A stretch of 64,000 nucleotides of DNA from Pedobacter sp. W3I1 (GCF_030816015.1 NZ_JAUSXN010000001.1:2480001-2544000); one strand, 5' to 3'. Shown: positions 1 to 7,901, counted from the first letter of the stretch. The notes: generated by a model not told the origin, from the letters alone. Made by a program: numbers and translations.

Positions 1-483
1 ACAGATGCAGATTCGCCGATGTTTTTCTATACCTCTGCAGAAAGTGAAGATTTAATTGCCCGTAAACATGAAGTAATGGATAATGTAATTCCGGCTTCAA
101 ACTCTACCATGGCGCAGAATTTGCAGCAACTGGGTTTGCTTTTTGATATAGCACAATATACCGAAAAAGCTTCAGAAATGCTTGCTGCGGTTCATCCAAA
201 GATTAAAAGTTATGGTTCTGCCTACTCAAACTGGGCTATTCAATTGTTAAACGAAGTTTATGGTATAAACGAAATTGCCATTACCGGTTTAGAAACCGAT
301 AGTATTAAGTTAGCATTAAGCGGACATTATATTCCGAATAAAATTACATTGGGCGGAACAAAAAGTAACCTACCACTGTTAAAAGGTAAGCAAAGCAATG
401 AAACAAAAGTTTATATTTGCCGAAATAAAGTATGCCAGTTGCCGGTTAATTCTGTTGAGGACGCATTAGAGTATTTACAATAA
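1..483 (+). CDS. Thioredoxin domain-containing protein, YyaL/SPATA20 family (C-terminal part)
   Basis: The reading frame is open from the first base, so the gene starts upstream of the window; about the last 160 residues are present. The stretch around RKHEVMDNVIPASNST matches the family's region of the form R-x-K-E-x-x-D-x-A-x-P-S-x-N, here with Ala-Ser-Asn, in the (alpha/alpha) barrel that follows the N-terminal thioredoxin-like DUF255 domain. The end, with YICRNKVCQLPVNSVEDAL, is the usual C-terminus of bacterial members (a short Cys-x-x-x-x-Cys followed by a P-V segment). The molecular function of the family is not established. It is followed after 10 bases by slyD on the same strand, so the two are probably cotranscribed. 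The catalytic thioredoxin part cannot be judged because it lies outside the window. Confidence 0.85.
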   Translation, partial: TDADSPMFFYTSAESEDLIARKHEVMDNVIPASNSTMAQNLQQLGLLFDIAQYTEKASEMLAAVHPKIKSYGSAYSNWAIQLLNEVYGINEIAITGLETDSIKLALSGHYIPNKITLGGTKSNLPLLKGKQSNETKVYICRNKVCQLPVNSVEDALEYLQ

Positions 484-493
484 ATTAATTTAA

Positions 494-1000
494 ATGAATA
501 TTTCACCAAACTCTGTAGTAGCGTTAACTTACGAATTGCATACTACTAACGAAGAAGGACAACAAGTTTTTGTCGAAAAAGCTGACGAAGAAAATCCTTT
601 AGTATTTTTATATGGCGTTGGCATGATGTTGCCTAAATTTGAAGAGCATTTAACCGGTTTAAAAACTGGTGATGAATATGGTTTCGAACTATCTGCTGCA
701 GATGGTTATGGCGATATTGATCCGGGTGCTTTTGCCGATTTGCCAAAAACTATGTTTACCGAAGCTGGCGGCGAATTACCAAATGTTGGTGATGTTATTC
801 CATTGCAAGATAACAATGGTAACCAGTTTAGAGCAGGTGTTACCGCTGTTCACGACGAAACCATTTCAGTAGATTTAAACCACCCAATGGCTGGTAAAAA
901 CTTAGTGTTTAGTGGTGTGATTTTAAATGTACGTGAAGCTACACAAGATGAATTGGCTCATGGTCATGCACACGGAGCTGATGGTCATTCAGGTCACTAA
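494..1000 (+). CDS. slyD: FKBP-type peptidyl-prolyl cis-trans isomerase, SlyD-like
   Basis: A 168-residue protein with the SlyD layout: a split FKBP domain (residues about 1-70 and 125-150) with an inserted IF chaperone flap, and a histidine-rich tail (HGHAHGADGHSGH, residues about 156-168) of the kind that binds nickel and other divalent metals. Seen motifs include GVGMMLPKFEEHLTGLKTGD and HPMAGKNLVFSGVI, the two conserved FKBP/SlyD blocks. It is expected to be a cytosolic proline isomerase and chaperone; the metal-binding tail suggests a role in nickel handling or storage, but no nickel enzyme genes are nearby. It starts 10 bases after the YyaL-like gene and is followed by a strong hairpin terminator. 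Confidence 0.93.
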   Translation: MNISPNSVVALTYELHTTNEEGQQVFVEKADEENPLVFLYGVGMMLPKFEEHLTGLKTGDEYGFELSAADGYGDIDPGAFADLPKTMFTEAGGELPNVGDVIPLQDNNGNQFRAGVTAVHDETISVDLNHPMAGKNLVFSGVILNVREATQDELAHGHAHGADGHSGH

Positions 1001-1022
1001 TTAATCGATATAAATTATTCCT

Positions 1023-1072
1023 AAAGAAGTCAAGTTTAAATGGCTAAGCTGCTATTTAAACTTGACTTCTTT
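1023..1072. terminator. Long hairpin between slyD and the convergent Uma2 gene
   Basis: Arms at 1023-1044 and 1051-1072 form a 22-bp stem with one G-T pair and a 6-base loop. It lies 22 bases after the slyD stop and 16 bases before the stop of the opposite-strand Uma2 gene, so it probably ends transcription from both sides. Only short T-runs follow on either strand. Confidence 0.75.
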
Positions 1073-1088
1073 CGTTGATATCCATGTT

Positions 1089-1718
1089 TTAATCTTGAAA
1101 AACCTCTTCCAGGACAAGTGAAAACCCTGGCATAATAGGCGTTGTTACCACTTCACCAATGGTTAGCAGTTTTGTAGGCTGGAACTTACCTTTTTCATCA
1201 AGAATATATTTAAAAAAAGTTTTATCAGAAGGACTCACTATCCAGTATTCTTTAACGCCCGCTTCTTCATAAACCTCATATTTGTTGATCAGTTCTTTTT
1301 TATTGTTGCCTGGCGATAAAATTTCGACTACAATATCTGGAGCACCAATACATCCACGTTTATCCAGTTTGGTCTGATCACAAACCACCACAATATCAGG
1401 TTGCACTACAGTGAAAACTTCTTGGTCATCTTGAGTTTTCTTTGCTAACCGAACATCAAATGGTGCAGTATAAACATGACATTGTTTTCCTTTTAGAATA
1501 TTATATATCGGTCCGAAAATATTGGTTAAAACTTCTTGATGAATCCTGGAAGGAGCGGGACTCATTTTAAATAAGTGCCCTTTAATAATTTCCAATCGTT
1601 CATCAAAAGCGAAACGCATATAATCTGCATAGCTATAGGAAGCGGAAAAATCGACCTCATTAAGTGTCTTAATTGCTGGCAGTTCCTCTTCAGTTGGATA
1701 TGGTTTAATGGTTTTCAT
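1089..1718 (-). CDS. Uma2 family endonuclease (DUF820), copy 1
   Basis: A 209-residue protein of the Uma2/DUF820 family, a PD-(D/E)XK nuclease-fold family very common in cyanobacteria and Bacteroidota. The active-site pieces are visible: Glu in the ERLEIIKG segment, Asp in PDIVVVCD, and the Glu in GAPDIVVEILSPGNNKKELI followed by the conserved Lys and Tyr of KYEVYEEAGVKEYWIV. Its biological role is not established. It lies 8 bases downstream of a second, strikingly similar copy on the same strand, so the pair is a recent tandem duplication and probably one transcript. The start MKTIKPYPTEEELP matches that of its paralog. Confidence 0.88.
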   Translation of the reverse strand: MKTIKPYPTEEELPAIKTLNEVDFSASYSYADYMRFAFDERLEIIKGHLFKMSPAPSRIHQEVLTNIFGPIYNILKGKQCHVYTAPFDVRLAKKTQDDQEVFTVVQPDIVVVCDQTKLDKRGCIGAPDIVVEILSPGNNKKELINKYEVYEEAGVKEYWIVSPSDKTFFKYILDEKGKFQPTKLLTIGEVVTTPIMPGFSLVLEEVFQD

Positions 1719-1726
1719 ACTTTTTG

Positions 1727-2356
1727 TTAATCCTGGAAAACCTCTTCCAAAAGGAGCTTAAAACCAGGGATAATCTTTGTGCTTACCTCTTCGCCCTCAG
1801 TGAGCAGTTTTGTGGGTTGAAACTTACCTTTTTCATCAAGAATATATCTGAAAAATGTTTTTTCTTCAGGGCTAACTATCCAATATTCTTTAACGCCCGC
1901 TTCTTCATAAACTTCATATTTGTTAATCAGCTCTTTTTTGTTGTTGCCTGGCGATAAAATTTCGACAACGATATCTGGTGCACCAATACATCCACGCTTA
2001 TCTAGCTTAGTCGGATCGCATACCACCACAATATCGGGTTGCACTACCGTGAAAACTTCTTTGTCATCTTGAGTTTTCTTTGCTAAACGGACATCAAAAG
2101 GTGCTGAATATACTTCACATTTATGACCATTCAATGCGTTATAGATAGGATTAAAAATTCTTCCTGATATTTTTTGATGAATCCTGGAAGGAGCAGGGCT
2201 CATCTTGAAAATGTATCCTTTGATAAGTTCTAAGCGCTCTTCAAATTCGAAGCGCATATAATCTGCATAACTATAAGTCGCAGAAAAATCGACCTCATTA
2301 AGTGTTTTAATTGGAGGTAGTTCCTCCTCAGTTGGATATGGCTTGATATTTTTCAT
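1727..2356 (-). CDS. Uma2 family endonuclease (DUF820), copy 2
   Basis: Also 209 residues and collinear with copy 1 without gaps. The central block containing RLAKKTQDDKEVFTVVQPD and the catalytic segments GAPDIVVEILSP and KYEVYEEAGVKEYW are nearly unchanged, while residues about 60-85 (around KISGRIFNPIYNALNG) and the C-terminal third differ more. All PD-(D/E)XK-type acidic residues are kept, so both copies look functional. The first gene of the pair as transcribed, it begins about 45 bases from the end of the anti-sigma/barrel gene frame. No partner toxin, antitoxin or mobile gene adjoins the pair, and its biological role is unknown. Confidence 0.88.
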   Translation of the reverse strand: MKNIKPYPTEEELPPIKTLNEVDFSATYSYADYMRFEFEERLELIKGYIFKMSPAPSRIHQKISGRIFNPIYNALNGHKCEVYSAPFDVRLAKKTQDDKEVFTVVQPDIVVVCDPTKLDKRGCIGAPDIVVEILSPGNNKKELINKYEVYEEAGVKEYWIVSPEEKTFFRYILDEKGKFQPTKLLTEGEEVSTKIIPGFKLLLEEVFQD

Positions 2357-2439
2357 ATTCGTATTTAACCAAATATACTAAATATCTTAGTTTTTTTTTC
2401 TAAAAATCAATCTTCAAACGCAGCCCACCATTAGTGAGG

Positions 2440-3627
2440 TTAAGGTTTTCTTTTGAGAATGTTTTCATCGGTAACCTTAAAAAAGAGCTCGATGGCAATA
2501 TTGTTCTTTTTTGATATTTTTTGCTTATAACCCAACGAGAAATTGTAGAATCCGATATATTTATCAGGATCTATATTGGCTTCAGGCTGTGGTTCAGTCG
2601 TTTTTTCTTTCACAATCATTGTCTTCGAATCTGCATAACCATTTACGGCTGCAGAAGGAAAACTCTGCACCTGGTTTACAATGTAGTTATTCTGTTGTGA
2701 GTTTTTGATGACCGCTAATGCAGAAACTCCTATATTGGTGTAGAGTTTGTCACTTATGTTGTATTTTAACTCTAAAGGAACATTAATCCCACGCACTTTA
2801 GCATCAACCGACTCCAGGTTTTTACCCGATAAAGTTTGCGGAGCAGAAGCATTTAACGATTCTGTAGTGCTGATAGAAGCATAAGAAACACCAGAGCTTA
2901 TGGATAATTTGTTGGCGATGGCATACGATAAAGAAAAGCCATAATTCATGGTTACTTTATTGTCATTACCCATTGCAGGGGCAACATACACATCAGGTTG
3001 CCATTTAGAATTTTCGTTTGTTTTATCGGCCGCTTTGTGCTGGTTGGCATAACTATCCTGTGCAAGCAGTTTCTCAAAGTTTGTTTGTTGTGAAATTTGT
3101 TGAGATTTTTTCTTTTCTGTTAAAATATCGAAGTGTTTTGATGTGAAATTTGAAAGATTAGTGCCTGCAAGCTTATTATCTAAAATATTATTGTTTATTG
3201 GATCTAATTTTTCAGATGAATTCTCAAACGTATAATTGTTGTTTTGATCTGTTGAAAGTTCTGCTCTTTCTGTAGCTTGCGTTGGGCGATTAGTCACTAA
3301 ATTAATTGAAGAATTATTATTCTTGTTATTTCGCGGAATTAAATCACTTTTAGTATTAAGATTATCGTCCGTATTTCCAATTATAACAGGGTTGTTTTGA
3401 ATTTTAGGCTTGGTTATAGCAATCCCGTCTTTTTTCGGGCTGTTGTTTAATGTGAAAAATACACCTCCAAAGACCAAAATTAAGGCAGCAGCAGCCCATA
3501 AAGGCCAGTAAGCTATCCCCCGTCTTTTATTTCCTTTTTCCGAAAAGCGCTCCCAGGCACCATTAGGGTATGTTTCCTCATGGTTTTGGAGTTGCGCGGT
3601 AATATGCTCAATTAATTCCTTATCCAT
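2440..3627 (-). CDS. Anti-sigma-like membrane protein with C-terminal outer-membrane-type beta-barrel domain; C-terminus apparently frameshifted
   Basis: A 395-residue product encoded directly after an ECF sigma gene, overlapping it by 8 bases. Residues 1-37 are a charged cytosolic segment, 41-60 are one hydrophobic membrane helix, 70-200 are an Asn/Ser/Thr-rich linker, and 210-390 are alternating strands of a PorT-like or outer-membrane barrel type (YGFSLSYAIANKLSISSGVSY). This sigma/anti-sigma-barrel pairing is typical of Bacteroidota. The frame ends in KVTDENILKRKP at 2440, but removing one base near 2472-2474 continues it as a natural barrel end (VPMKTFSKEN through GGLRLKIDF) to a stop at 2400-2402. 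The shown end is therefore probably a frameshift or sequence error; real extent 2400..3627 is likely. Confidence 0.8.
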   Translation of the reverse strand: MDKELIEHITAQLQNHEETYPNGAWERFSEKGNKRRGIAYWPLWAAAALILVFGGVFFTLNNSPKKDGIAITKPKIQNNPVIIGNTDDNLNTKSDLIPRNNKNNNSSINLVTNRPTQATERAELSTDQNNNYTFENSSEKLDPINNNILDNKLAGTNLSNFTSKHFDILTEKKKSQQISQQTNFEKLLAQDSYANQHKAADKTNENSKWQPDVYVAPAMGNDNKVTMNYGFSLSYAIANKLSISSGVSYASISTTESLNASAPQTLSGKNLESVDAKVRGINVPLELKYNISDKLYTNIGVSALAVIKNSQQNNYIVNQVQSFPSAAVNGYADSKTMIVKEKTTEPQPEANIDPDKYIGFYNFSLGYKQKISKKNNIAIELFFKVTDENILKRKP

Positions 3628-4204
3628 TTTTTTCGTATGAATTAACCATGGTATTTAGGTAAAGGGTACGTAACTTATTTTTAGAACGTGTAAGGTAAAC
3701 ACGACTTGAACTTTCAGGAATGTTTAACATCTTCGAAATTTCGTCGTGGGCAAAGCCCTCAATTTCATATAAGTTAAATACCAGTCTCTGCGTATCTGGT
3801 AAGTGATTTAGTAAATTCAAAATATCATTAACGTGTAGTTCCGAAGCAATCGAAACCTGAGTAACCGGATGTTCACTTTCTGCTAAATCATCAACATAAA
3901 ATTGAACCTTCGAACTTCGTATCTTGTCTATTGCCGTTCGCGAAGCAATCTGGGCAATCCAACCTTTAAACGATCGCTGTAATTCTTCCGGATTCTTTGG
4001 TGCTTTGAAGCCGCCAACATGTTTGAAAATCTTGATAAAACTATCATTTACAAGCTCTTCACTGTCCGAAGGGTTTTTGGTATACCTTAAAATTATGCCC
4101 ATTAAATAGCCATAAAATGATTTATACATCATTTCTTTACAGCTATTGTCGTTTTTTACACAGCCTTTTAAAATTTCCTCAAAACTGAGTATTTTTTTTA
4201 CCAC
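3620..4204 (-). CDS. ECF-type RNA polymerase sigma factor
   Basis: A 194-residue sigma-70 family protein. Region 2 lies at about residues 25-95 (MYKSFYGYLMGIILRYTKN, then SEELVNDSFIKIFKHV, the core-binding and -10 recognition helices). Region 4 lies at about 130-185 (LPDTQRLVFNLYEIEGFAHD, then EISKMLNIPESSSRVYLTRS), a helix-turn-helix for the -35 element. Regions 1.1 and 3 are missing, as in ECF factors. The downstream gene, overlapping by 8 bases, encodes its probable anti-sigma factor. The signal that releases it is unknown; the barrel fused to the partner suggests an envelope cue. Confidence 0.92.
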   Translation of the reverse strand: MVKKILSFEEILKGCVKNDNSCKEMMYKSFYGYLMGIILRYTKNPSDSEELVNDSFIKIFKHVGGFKAPKNPEELQRSFKGWIAQIASRTAIDKIRSSKVQFYVDDLAESEHPVTQVSIASELHVNDILNLLNHLPDTQRLVFNLYEIEGFAHDEISKMLNIPESSSRVYLTRSKNKLRTLYLNTMVNSYEKNG

Positions 4205-4267
4205 CCCTGTAAAGGACTATTTATTAAAGGTTTATCATGATTAATTATTGCAAATTTAAGAAAAATA

Positions 4268-4293
4268 ACACCACCCAATTTCTGGAGTGGTGT
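4268..4293 (-). terminator. Terminator of the DUF4397 lipoprotein gene
   Basis: A 7-bp GC-rich stem (4268-4274 with 4287-4293) around a 12-base loop, followed on the minus strand by a T-rich run, 34 bases past the stop of the DUF4397 gene. Confidence 0.7.
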
Positions 4294-4327
4294 CAGTTTT
4301 CGTTTCCACAGGTAGAGTGAAATATTT

Positions 4328-5023
4328 TTATTTGTTCGTCATCACTGATAAGCCTACTCCGGTACTATCGGTTTTGCTCGATAAACCTTTAGCCCAGATG
4401 GTATAAATTTTACCTTTTTCGATTTTAACGGCTGGTAAGGTAACTTTAACTGTTCCGCTTTGCTTTAACTGGAAAGTATAGCTGTCATTCGGTGCAATAT
4501 TGCTAAAAGTGGTGAACTCTTTAAATGCTTTTGCGGTAAATAATGGTGCATCCGTTCCGGCAATAGCTAAATCAAATGGGGCAGAACCTGGACTTAAGTT
4601 TATAAAACGAACTTTAGCTTTATCAGTTTCAGGTGCTTTTAAATCATCTTCAAGGATCAAAAGTTTGGTAGATTTTAAAGTATCTACTACGAAAACCGAG
4701 TAAAATGATCCAGATTTTAATGTTGCTTGAGCTGTGGTTAAATATTTTAAAGAGTCTTTTTTAGCAACACCCACCAATCTTGTTCCAGGATAAGCGGCAT
4801 AGTATCCTAAATCTTTAGTGTAGGTAAAGCTATTTATTTTTTGGTTATCCAATATAAAATCCAACGCGCCTGTTCCAGGTGATGCATGAACAAAGCCAAT
4901 ACCAGCAGCTTCTATCGGATCGTTGTTAAAATCCTTTTTGCAGGCAGTTATGGTTAAAGTTATAACAAGGAGAGAGAGTATAATTTTTGTCGTAGTGCTA
5001 AAATTTTTCAAATTCGTTTTCAT
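4328..5023 (-). CDS. DUF4397 domain-containing lipoprotein
   Basis: A 231-residue protein with a type II signal peptide: basic start, hydrophobic core, and a lipobox ending in TITAC with Cys28 as the lipidation site. The mature part holds two DUF4397 (immunoglobulin-like beta-sandwich) units. The first begins at FVHASPGTGALDFILDN and the second at VRFINLSPGSAPFDLAI, the typical repeat openings of the family. It is expected on the periplasmic or outer face of the envelope. DUF4397 has no known enzymatic activity. It is a single-gene unit with its own hairpin terminator; a 16-base palindrome lies about 40 bases upstream of the start. Confidence 0.88.
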   Translation of the reverse strand: MKTNLKNFSTTTKIILSLLVITLTITACKKDFNNDPIEAAGIGFVHASPGTGALDFILDNQKINSFTYTKDLGYYAAYPGTRLVGVAKKDSLKYLTTAQATLKSGSFYSVFVVDTLKSTKLLILEDDLKAPETDKAKVRFINLSPGSAPFDLAIAGTDAPLFTAKAFKEFTTFSNIAPNDSYTFQLKQSGTVKVTLPAVKIEKGKIYTIWAKGLSSKTDSTGVGLSVMTNK

Positions 5024-5058
5024 TTTAATGTTTTAAATCAATTTTATGAACAAAATTG

Positions 5059-5074
5059 GTTAATGGCCATTAAC
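5059..5074. promoter_or_regulatory. Perfect palindrome upstream of the DUF4397 gene
   Basis: GTTAATGGCCATTAAC is a perfect 16-base palindrome 36 bases upstream of the DUF4397 start codon, where an operator would lie. No regulator gene is adjacent, so the binding protein is unknown. Confidence 0.4.
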
Positions 5075-5140
5075 GCTTTTTTCTTGTAAAACGATTAACG
5101 GAACGAAAACGCTACATCTGATTTGATTTTTCATAAAAAA

Positions 5141-5163
5141 AGCCACATGCGCTGCATGTGGCT
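5141..5163 (-). terminator. Terminator of the ABC-F gene
   Basis: A 10-bp stem (AGCCACATGC with GCATGTGGCT) and 3-base loop followed on the minus strand by seven T residues, 27 bases past the ABC-F stop. A canonical intrinsic terminator. Confidence 0.9.
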
Positions 5164-5189
5164 CTTAAAAAGAGATTTTAATTGAAGAA

Positions 5190-6812
5190 TTAAGAATACA
5201 TTTCTTCTCTTAGTTTTGCAACATCGCTACTGTTGATATATTCATCGTAAGTCATCAGCTTATCAATCGTACCTTTTGGTGTAATTTCGATAATGCGGTT
5301 CGCAACGGTTTCTGTTAACTGGTGATCTCGCGAGGTAAACAATATCGCACCTTTAAAATCTTTCATGCCATTGTTCAGTGCCTCGATGGATTCCAGATCC
5401 AGGTGATTGGTTGGCTCATCAAACATTAACAAGTTAGCCTGTTGTAACATCATTCTGGAAAACATACAACGCATTTTTTCGCCTCCTGAAAGCACTTTTA
5501 CATTTTTAAGTACTTCTTCGCCTGAGAATAACATACGGCCTAAAAAGCTACGTACAAATTGTTCATCGGCATCAGTACCAGAGTATTCACGCAACCAGTC
5601 TACCAGGTTTTCATCCTTACCTGCAAAATATTCGGAGTTATCGTTCGGAATATCAGCAGTGCTGATGGTAACGCCCCATTTAAATTCACCTCTATGGTCT
5701 GTATCTCTACCCGTTAAAACATCGTAAAATGCTGCGGTAGCCAAACTGTTCTGAGATAGTATGGCAATTTTATCACCTTTATTTACCATGAAGGTAATTT
5801 TGTCGAATAAAACACCATCGTTTCCATTTTTACCCAGGTTTTCTACCTGTAAAATCTGGTCACCAGCCTCACGACCCGTATTGTTGAATATAATGGCTGG
5901 ATATTTTCTGCTCGATGCTTTAATTTCGGTGATATCAATCTTATCTAAAGCTTTCTTACGAGAAGTTGCTTGTTTTGATTTAGAGGCATTTGCACTAAAC
6001 CTGCGGATAAATTCCTGTAGCTCCTTCACCTTATCTTCCGTTTTTTTGTTCTGGTCGCTACGTTGTTTTAGTGCCAGCTGACTAGATTCGTACCAGAAGG
6101 TATAGTTACCAGTGTAAATGCTCATTTTAGCGAAATCGATATCCACAATATGCGTACAAACTGCATCTAAAAAGTGCCTGTCGTGCGATACAACCAATAC
6201 AATGTTCTGATAATCGGCCAGGAAGTTCTCTAACCAGGCAATGGTTTCGATGTCCAAATCGTTGGTAGGCTCATCCAGTAGTAAAATATCCGGATTACCG
6301 AATAATGCCTGTGCCAGTAACACACGTACTTTCTGTGTATTGTCTAGTTCTTTAAGTAATTTATGGTGGTTATCTTCGGTTATACCCAAATTGCTAAGCA
6401 TGGTGGCAGCATTGCTTTCCATGTTCCAGCCATCCTTTTCTGCAAAAAGATTTTCAAGCTCTCCGGCGCGTTCGCCATCTTTCTCCGAGAAATCTTCTTT
6501 CATATAAATGGCGTCTTTCTCTTTCATGATGGCATAAAGTTCTTTATGGCCAATCATTACGGTTTCTAATACCGAAAACTCATCAAATTCGTAGTGATTT
6601 TGTTTTAAAACCGCCATTCTTTCGCCTGGAGTAAAAGCCACGCTACCAGAAGTCTGGTTAACTTCTCCTGATAAAATTTTTAGAAAAGTAGATTTACCTG
6701 CGCCATTAGCCCCAATTACACCATAGCAATTGCCCTGGGTAAATTTTAGGTTAACATCTTCAAATAATGTGCGTTTGCCGTATCGTAAAGATAAATTAGA
6801 AACTGAAATCAT
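5190..6812 (-). CDS. ABC-F family ATPase, YbiT-like
   Basis: A soluble protein with two ATP-binding cassettes and no membrane part; ABC-F proteins act on ribosomes. I start it at MISVSNLSLRYGKRTLFEDV (6810-6812); the open frame continues upstream to 7064 through repeat-like DNA and is not coding. Length is then 540 residues, as for E. coli YbiT, and the linker RRFSANASKSKQATSRKKAL is the YbiT-type one. Cassette 1 has a normal Walker A (GANGAGKST), Walker B (LLLDEPTNDLD) and H-switch (SHDRHF). Cassette 2 keeps LSGGEK and FDEPTNHLD, but its Walker A is replaced by SQNSLATAAFYD and the switch reads SRDHQL. The second nucleotide site therefore looks unable to bind ATP normally. Single-gene unit. 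Confidence 0.92.
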   Translation of the reverse strand: MISVSNLSLRYGKRTLFEDVNLKFTQGNCYGVIGANGAGKSTFLKILSGEVNQTSGSVAFTPGERMAVLKQNHYEFDEFSVLETVMIGHKELYAIMKEKDAIYMKEDFSEKDGERAGELENLFAEKDGWNMESNAATMLSNLGITEDNHHKLLKELDNTQKVRVLLAQALFGNPDILLLDEPTNDLDIETIAWLENFLADYQNIVLVVSHDRHFLDAVCTHIVDIDFAKMSIYTGNYTFWYESSQLALKQRSDQNKKTEDKVKELQEFIRRFSANASKSKQATSRKKALDKIDITEIKASSRKYPAIIFNNTGREAGDQILQVENLGKNGNDGVLFDKITFMVNKGDKIAILSQNSLATAAFYDVLTGRDTDHRGEFKWGVTISTADIPNDNSEYFAGKDENLVDWLREYSGTDADEQFVRSFLGRMLFSGEEVLKNVKVLSGGEKMRCMFSRMMLQQANLLMFDEPTNHLDLESIEALNNGMKDFKGAILFTSRDHQLTETVANRIIEITPKGTIDKLMTYDEYINSSDVAKLREEMYS

Positions 6813-7129
6813 GCTATAATTGAAATAAGCCGCAAAGATAAGGAAAAAGGTTGAGGGTAGAAAGACAGAAGGTGGTTGATTGTTGGAAAATCGAAATGTT
6901 AAAAGGTTGAAGGTTGAAGGTTGGAAAGTTGAAAGGTTAGGGTTTGGAAAGGAGGGGTTCTTTTCTTTGTGGGGAGGAGCAGTCCCGTTATCCGCTTTAC
7001 TCCGTTGCACTCCATGTTCGCTACTACCGGGTTTATTTAACAAAGGGAAGAAGCTTTTGGCCAATGACTTAAACCCAAAACCTCAAATTAACAAGATTAA
7101 TACATGGCGAGCCAGTCCTTTTCTCGACA
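6813..7129. other. Non-coding spacer with purine-rich short repeats and a decayed palindromic repeat
   Basis: About 350 bases between divergent genes. Positions 6870-6960 are G/A/T-rich with tandem GGTTGAAGGTTGAAGGTTGG-like units. Positions 6970-7040 carry a CCCGTTATCCGCTTTACTCC-type block of the sort seen between Bacteroidota genes. An open frame at 6880-7146 crosses all this and shows no protein-like features. Confidence 0.5.
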
Positions 7130-7137
7130 TAATTTTG
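7130..7137 (+). promoter_or_regulatory. Bacteroidota -7 box for the 21-residue-repeat protein
   Basis: TAATTTTG fits the TAnnTTTG consensus and lies 34 bases upstream of the ATG at 7171. No clear -33 TTG is found at the usual 19-21 base spacing, so this is a moderate call. Confidence 0.45.
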
Positions 7138-7170
7138 GTATTTTAGTAATACACACAAAATGGAATCAAT

Positions 7171-7851
7171 ATGAAAAAATTAACACTAGGCATCATGATG
7201 TCTACAATTTCCGTTGTGGCTTACGGCCAGGAAACCCAGTATAAATATAAAGTAGATTTTTTTGGCGATACCATTCTGGTCGATTCCAAAGATAACACCA
7301 TCGGTAAACAGAAGAAAGACTTTTTTGGCAATACCATCATTGTAGATAAGGATGGTAAAACCATAGCCAAGCAAAAGAAGGATTTTTTCGGCAATACGAT
7401 ATTGGAAAATGAAGCCGGAAAAGCTGTAGGTACACAAAAGAAAGACTTTTTTGGCAATACGGTGTTAGAAAGCGAACGTGAACAAAACCTGGTGCCAAAG
7501 CCATTAGGAGGTTTGGTTCCCGGTGATGGGAAAACAGAAGTTAAAATCAGGCAAAAAACAGATATTTTTGGTAATATTATTATTGAAGATGAACGCGGCC
7601 AAACCATAAGTATATACAAAACAGATATTTCGGGTAACATCATTGTAGAAGACGGTAATGGAAAGGCAATAGGCAAACAGAAAAAGAATTCTTTTGGTGA
7701 AACCATTATTGAAGATGAGCATGGAAATGTATTGGCAAAATATAAAGAAGATGTTTTTGGCGATACGGTAGTAGAAGACGTGAATGGTAAAAAGATCGGC
7801 GTTTACAAAACCGATATTTTTGGAAATAAATCTTTTGTTCCCGAACATTAA
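7171..7851 (+). CDS. Secreted protein built of about nine 21-residue repeats
   Basis: A 226-residue protein with a cleavable signal peptide (residues 1-20, ending AYGQ). The rest is a chain of roughly nine units of the form K-x-D-x-F-G-N-T-I-(x)-E-D-x-x-G-K-x-I-G-K-Q; examples start at KKDFFGNTIIVD, KTDIFGNIIIED and KEDVFGDTVVED. After the fourth unit there is a Pro/Gly-rich insert (PKPLGGLVPGDGKT). The alternation of short strands and G-N or G-K turns suggests stacked beta-hairpins in the periplasm or outside the cell. No family is recognised and no function is assigned. It is a single-gene unit with its own promoter box and terminator. Confidence 0.8.
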   Translation: MKKLTLGIMMSTISVVAYGQETQYKYKVDFFGDTILVDSKDNTIGKQKKDFFGNTIIVDKDGKTIAKQKKDFFGNTILENEAGKAVGTQKKDFFGNTVLESEREQNLVPKPLGGLVPGDGKTEVKIRQKTDIFGNIIIEDERGQTISIYKTDISGNIIVEDGNGKAIGKQKKNSFGETIIEDEHGNVLAKYKEDVFGDTVVEDVNGKKIGVYKTDIFGNKSFVPEH

Positions 7852-7862
7852 TTGTATTAATA

Positions 7863-7901
7863 AATAAACCTCGCAGGCGTCAACAACCTGTGAGGTTTAT
7901 T
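7863..7901 (+). terminator. Hairpin terminator after the 21-residue-repeat gene
   Basis: A 15-bp stem (7863-7877 with 7887-7901, one G-T pair) 12 bases past the stop codon. The core CCTCGCAGG/CCTGTGAGG recurs at 34457-34489 and 61800-61832, so it is also a dispersed palindromic repeat. Confidence 0.7.

Noticed and set aside
6813..7064. N-terminal extension of the ABC-F protein
   Set aside because: The extension is Ser/Pro/Phe-rich and derives from spacer repeats; the family start is MISVSNLSLRYG at 6812.
6880..7146. Plus-strand open frame of 88 codons
   Set aside because: It runs through GGTTGAAGG-type low-complexity DNA and a decayed palindromic repeat and overlaps the promoter region of the next gene.
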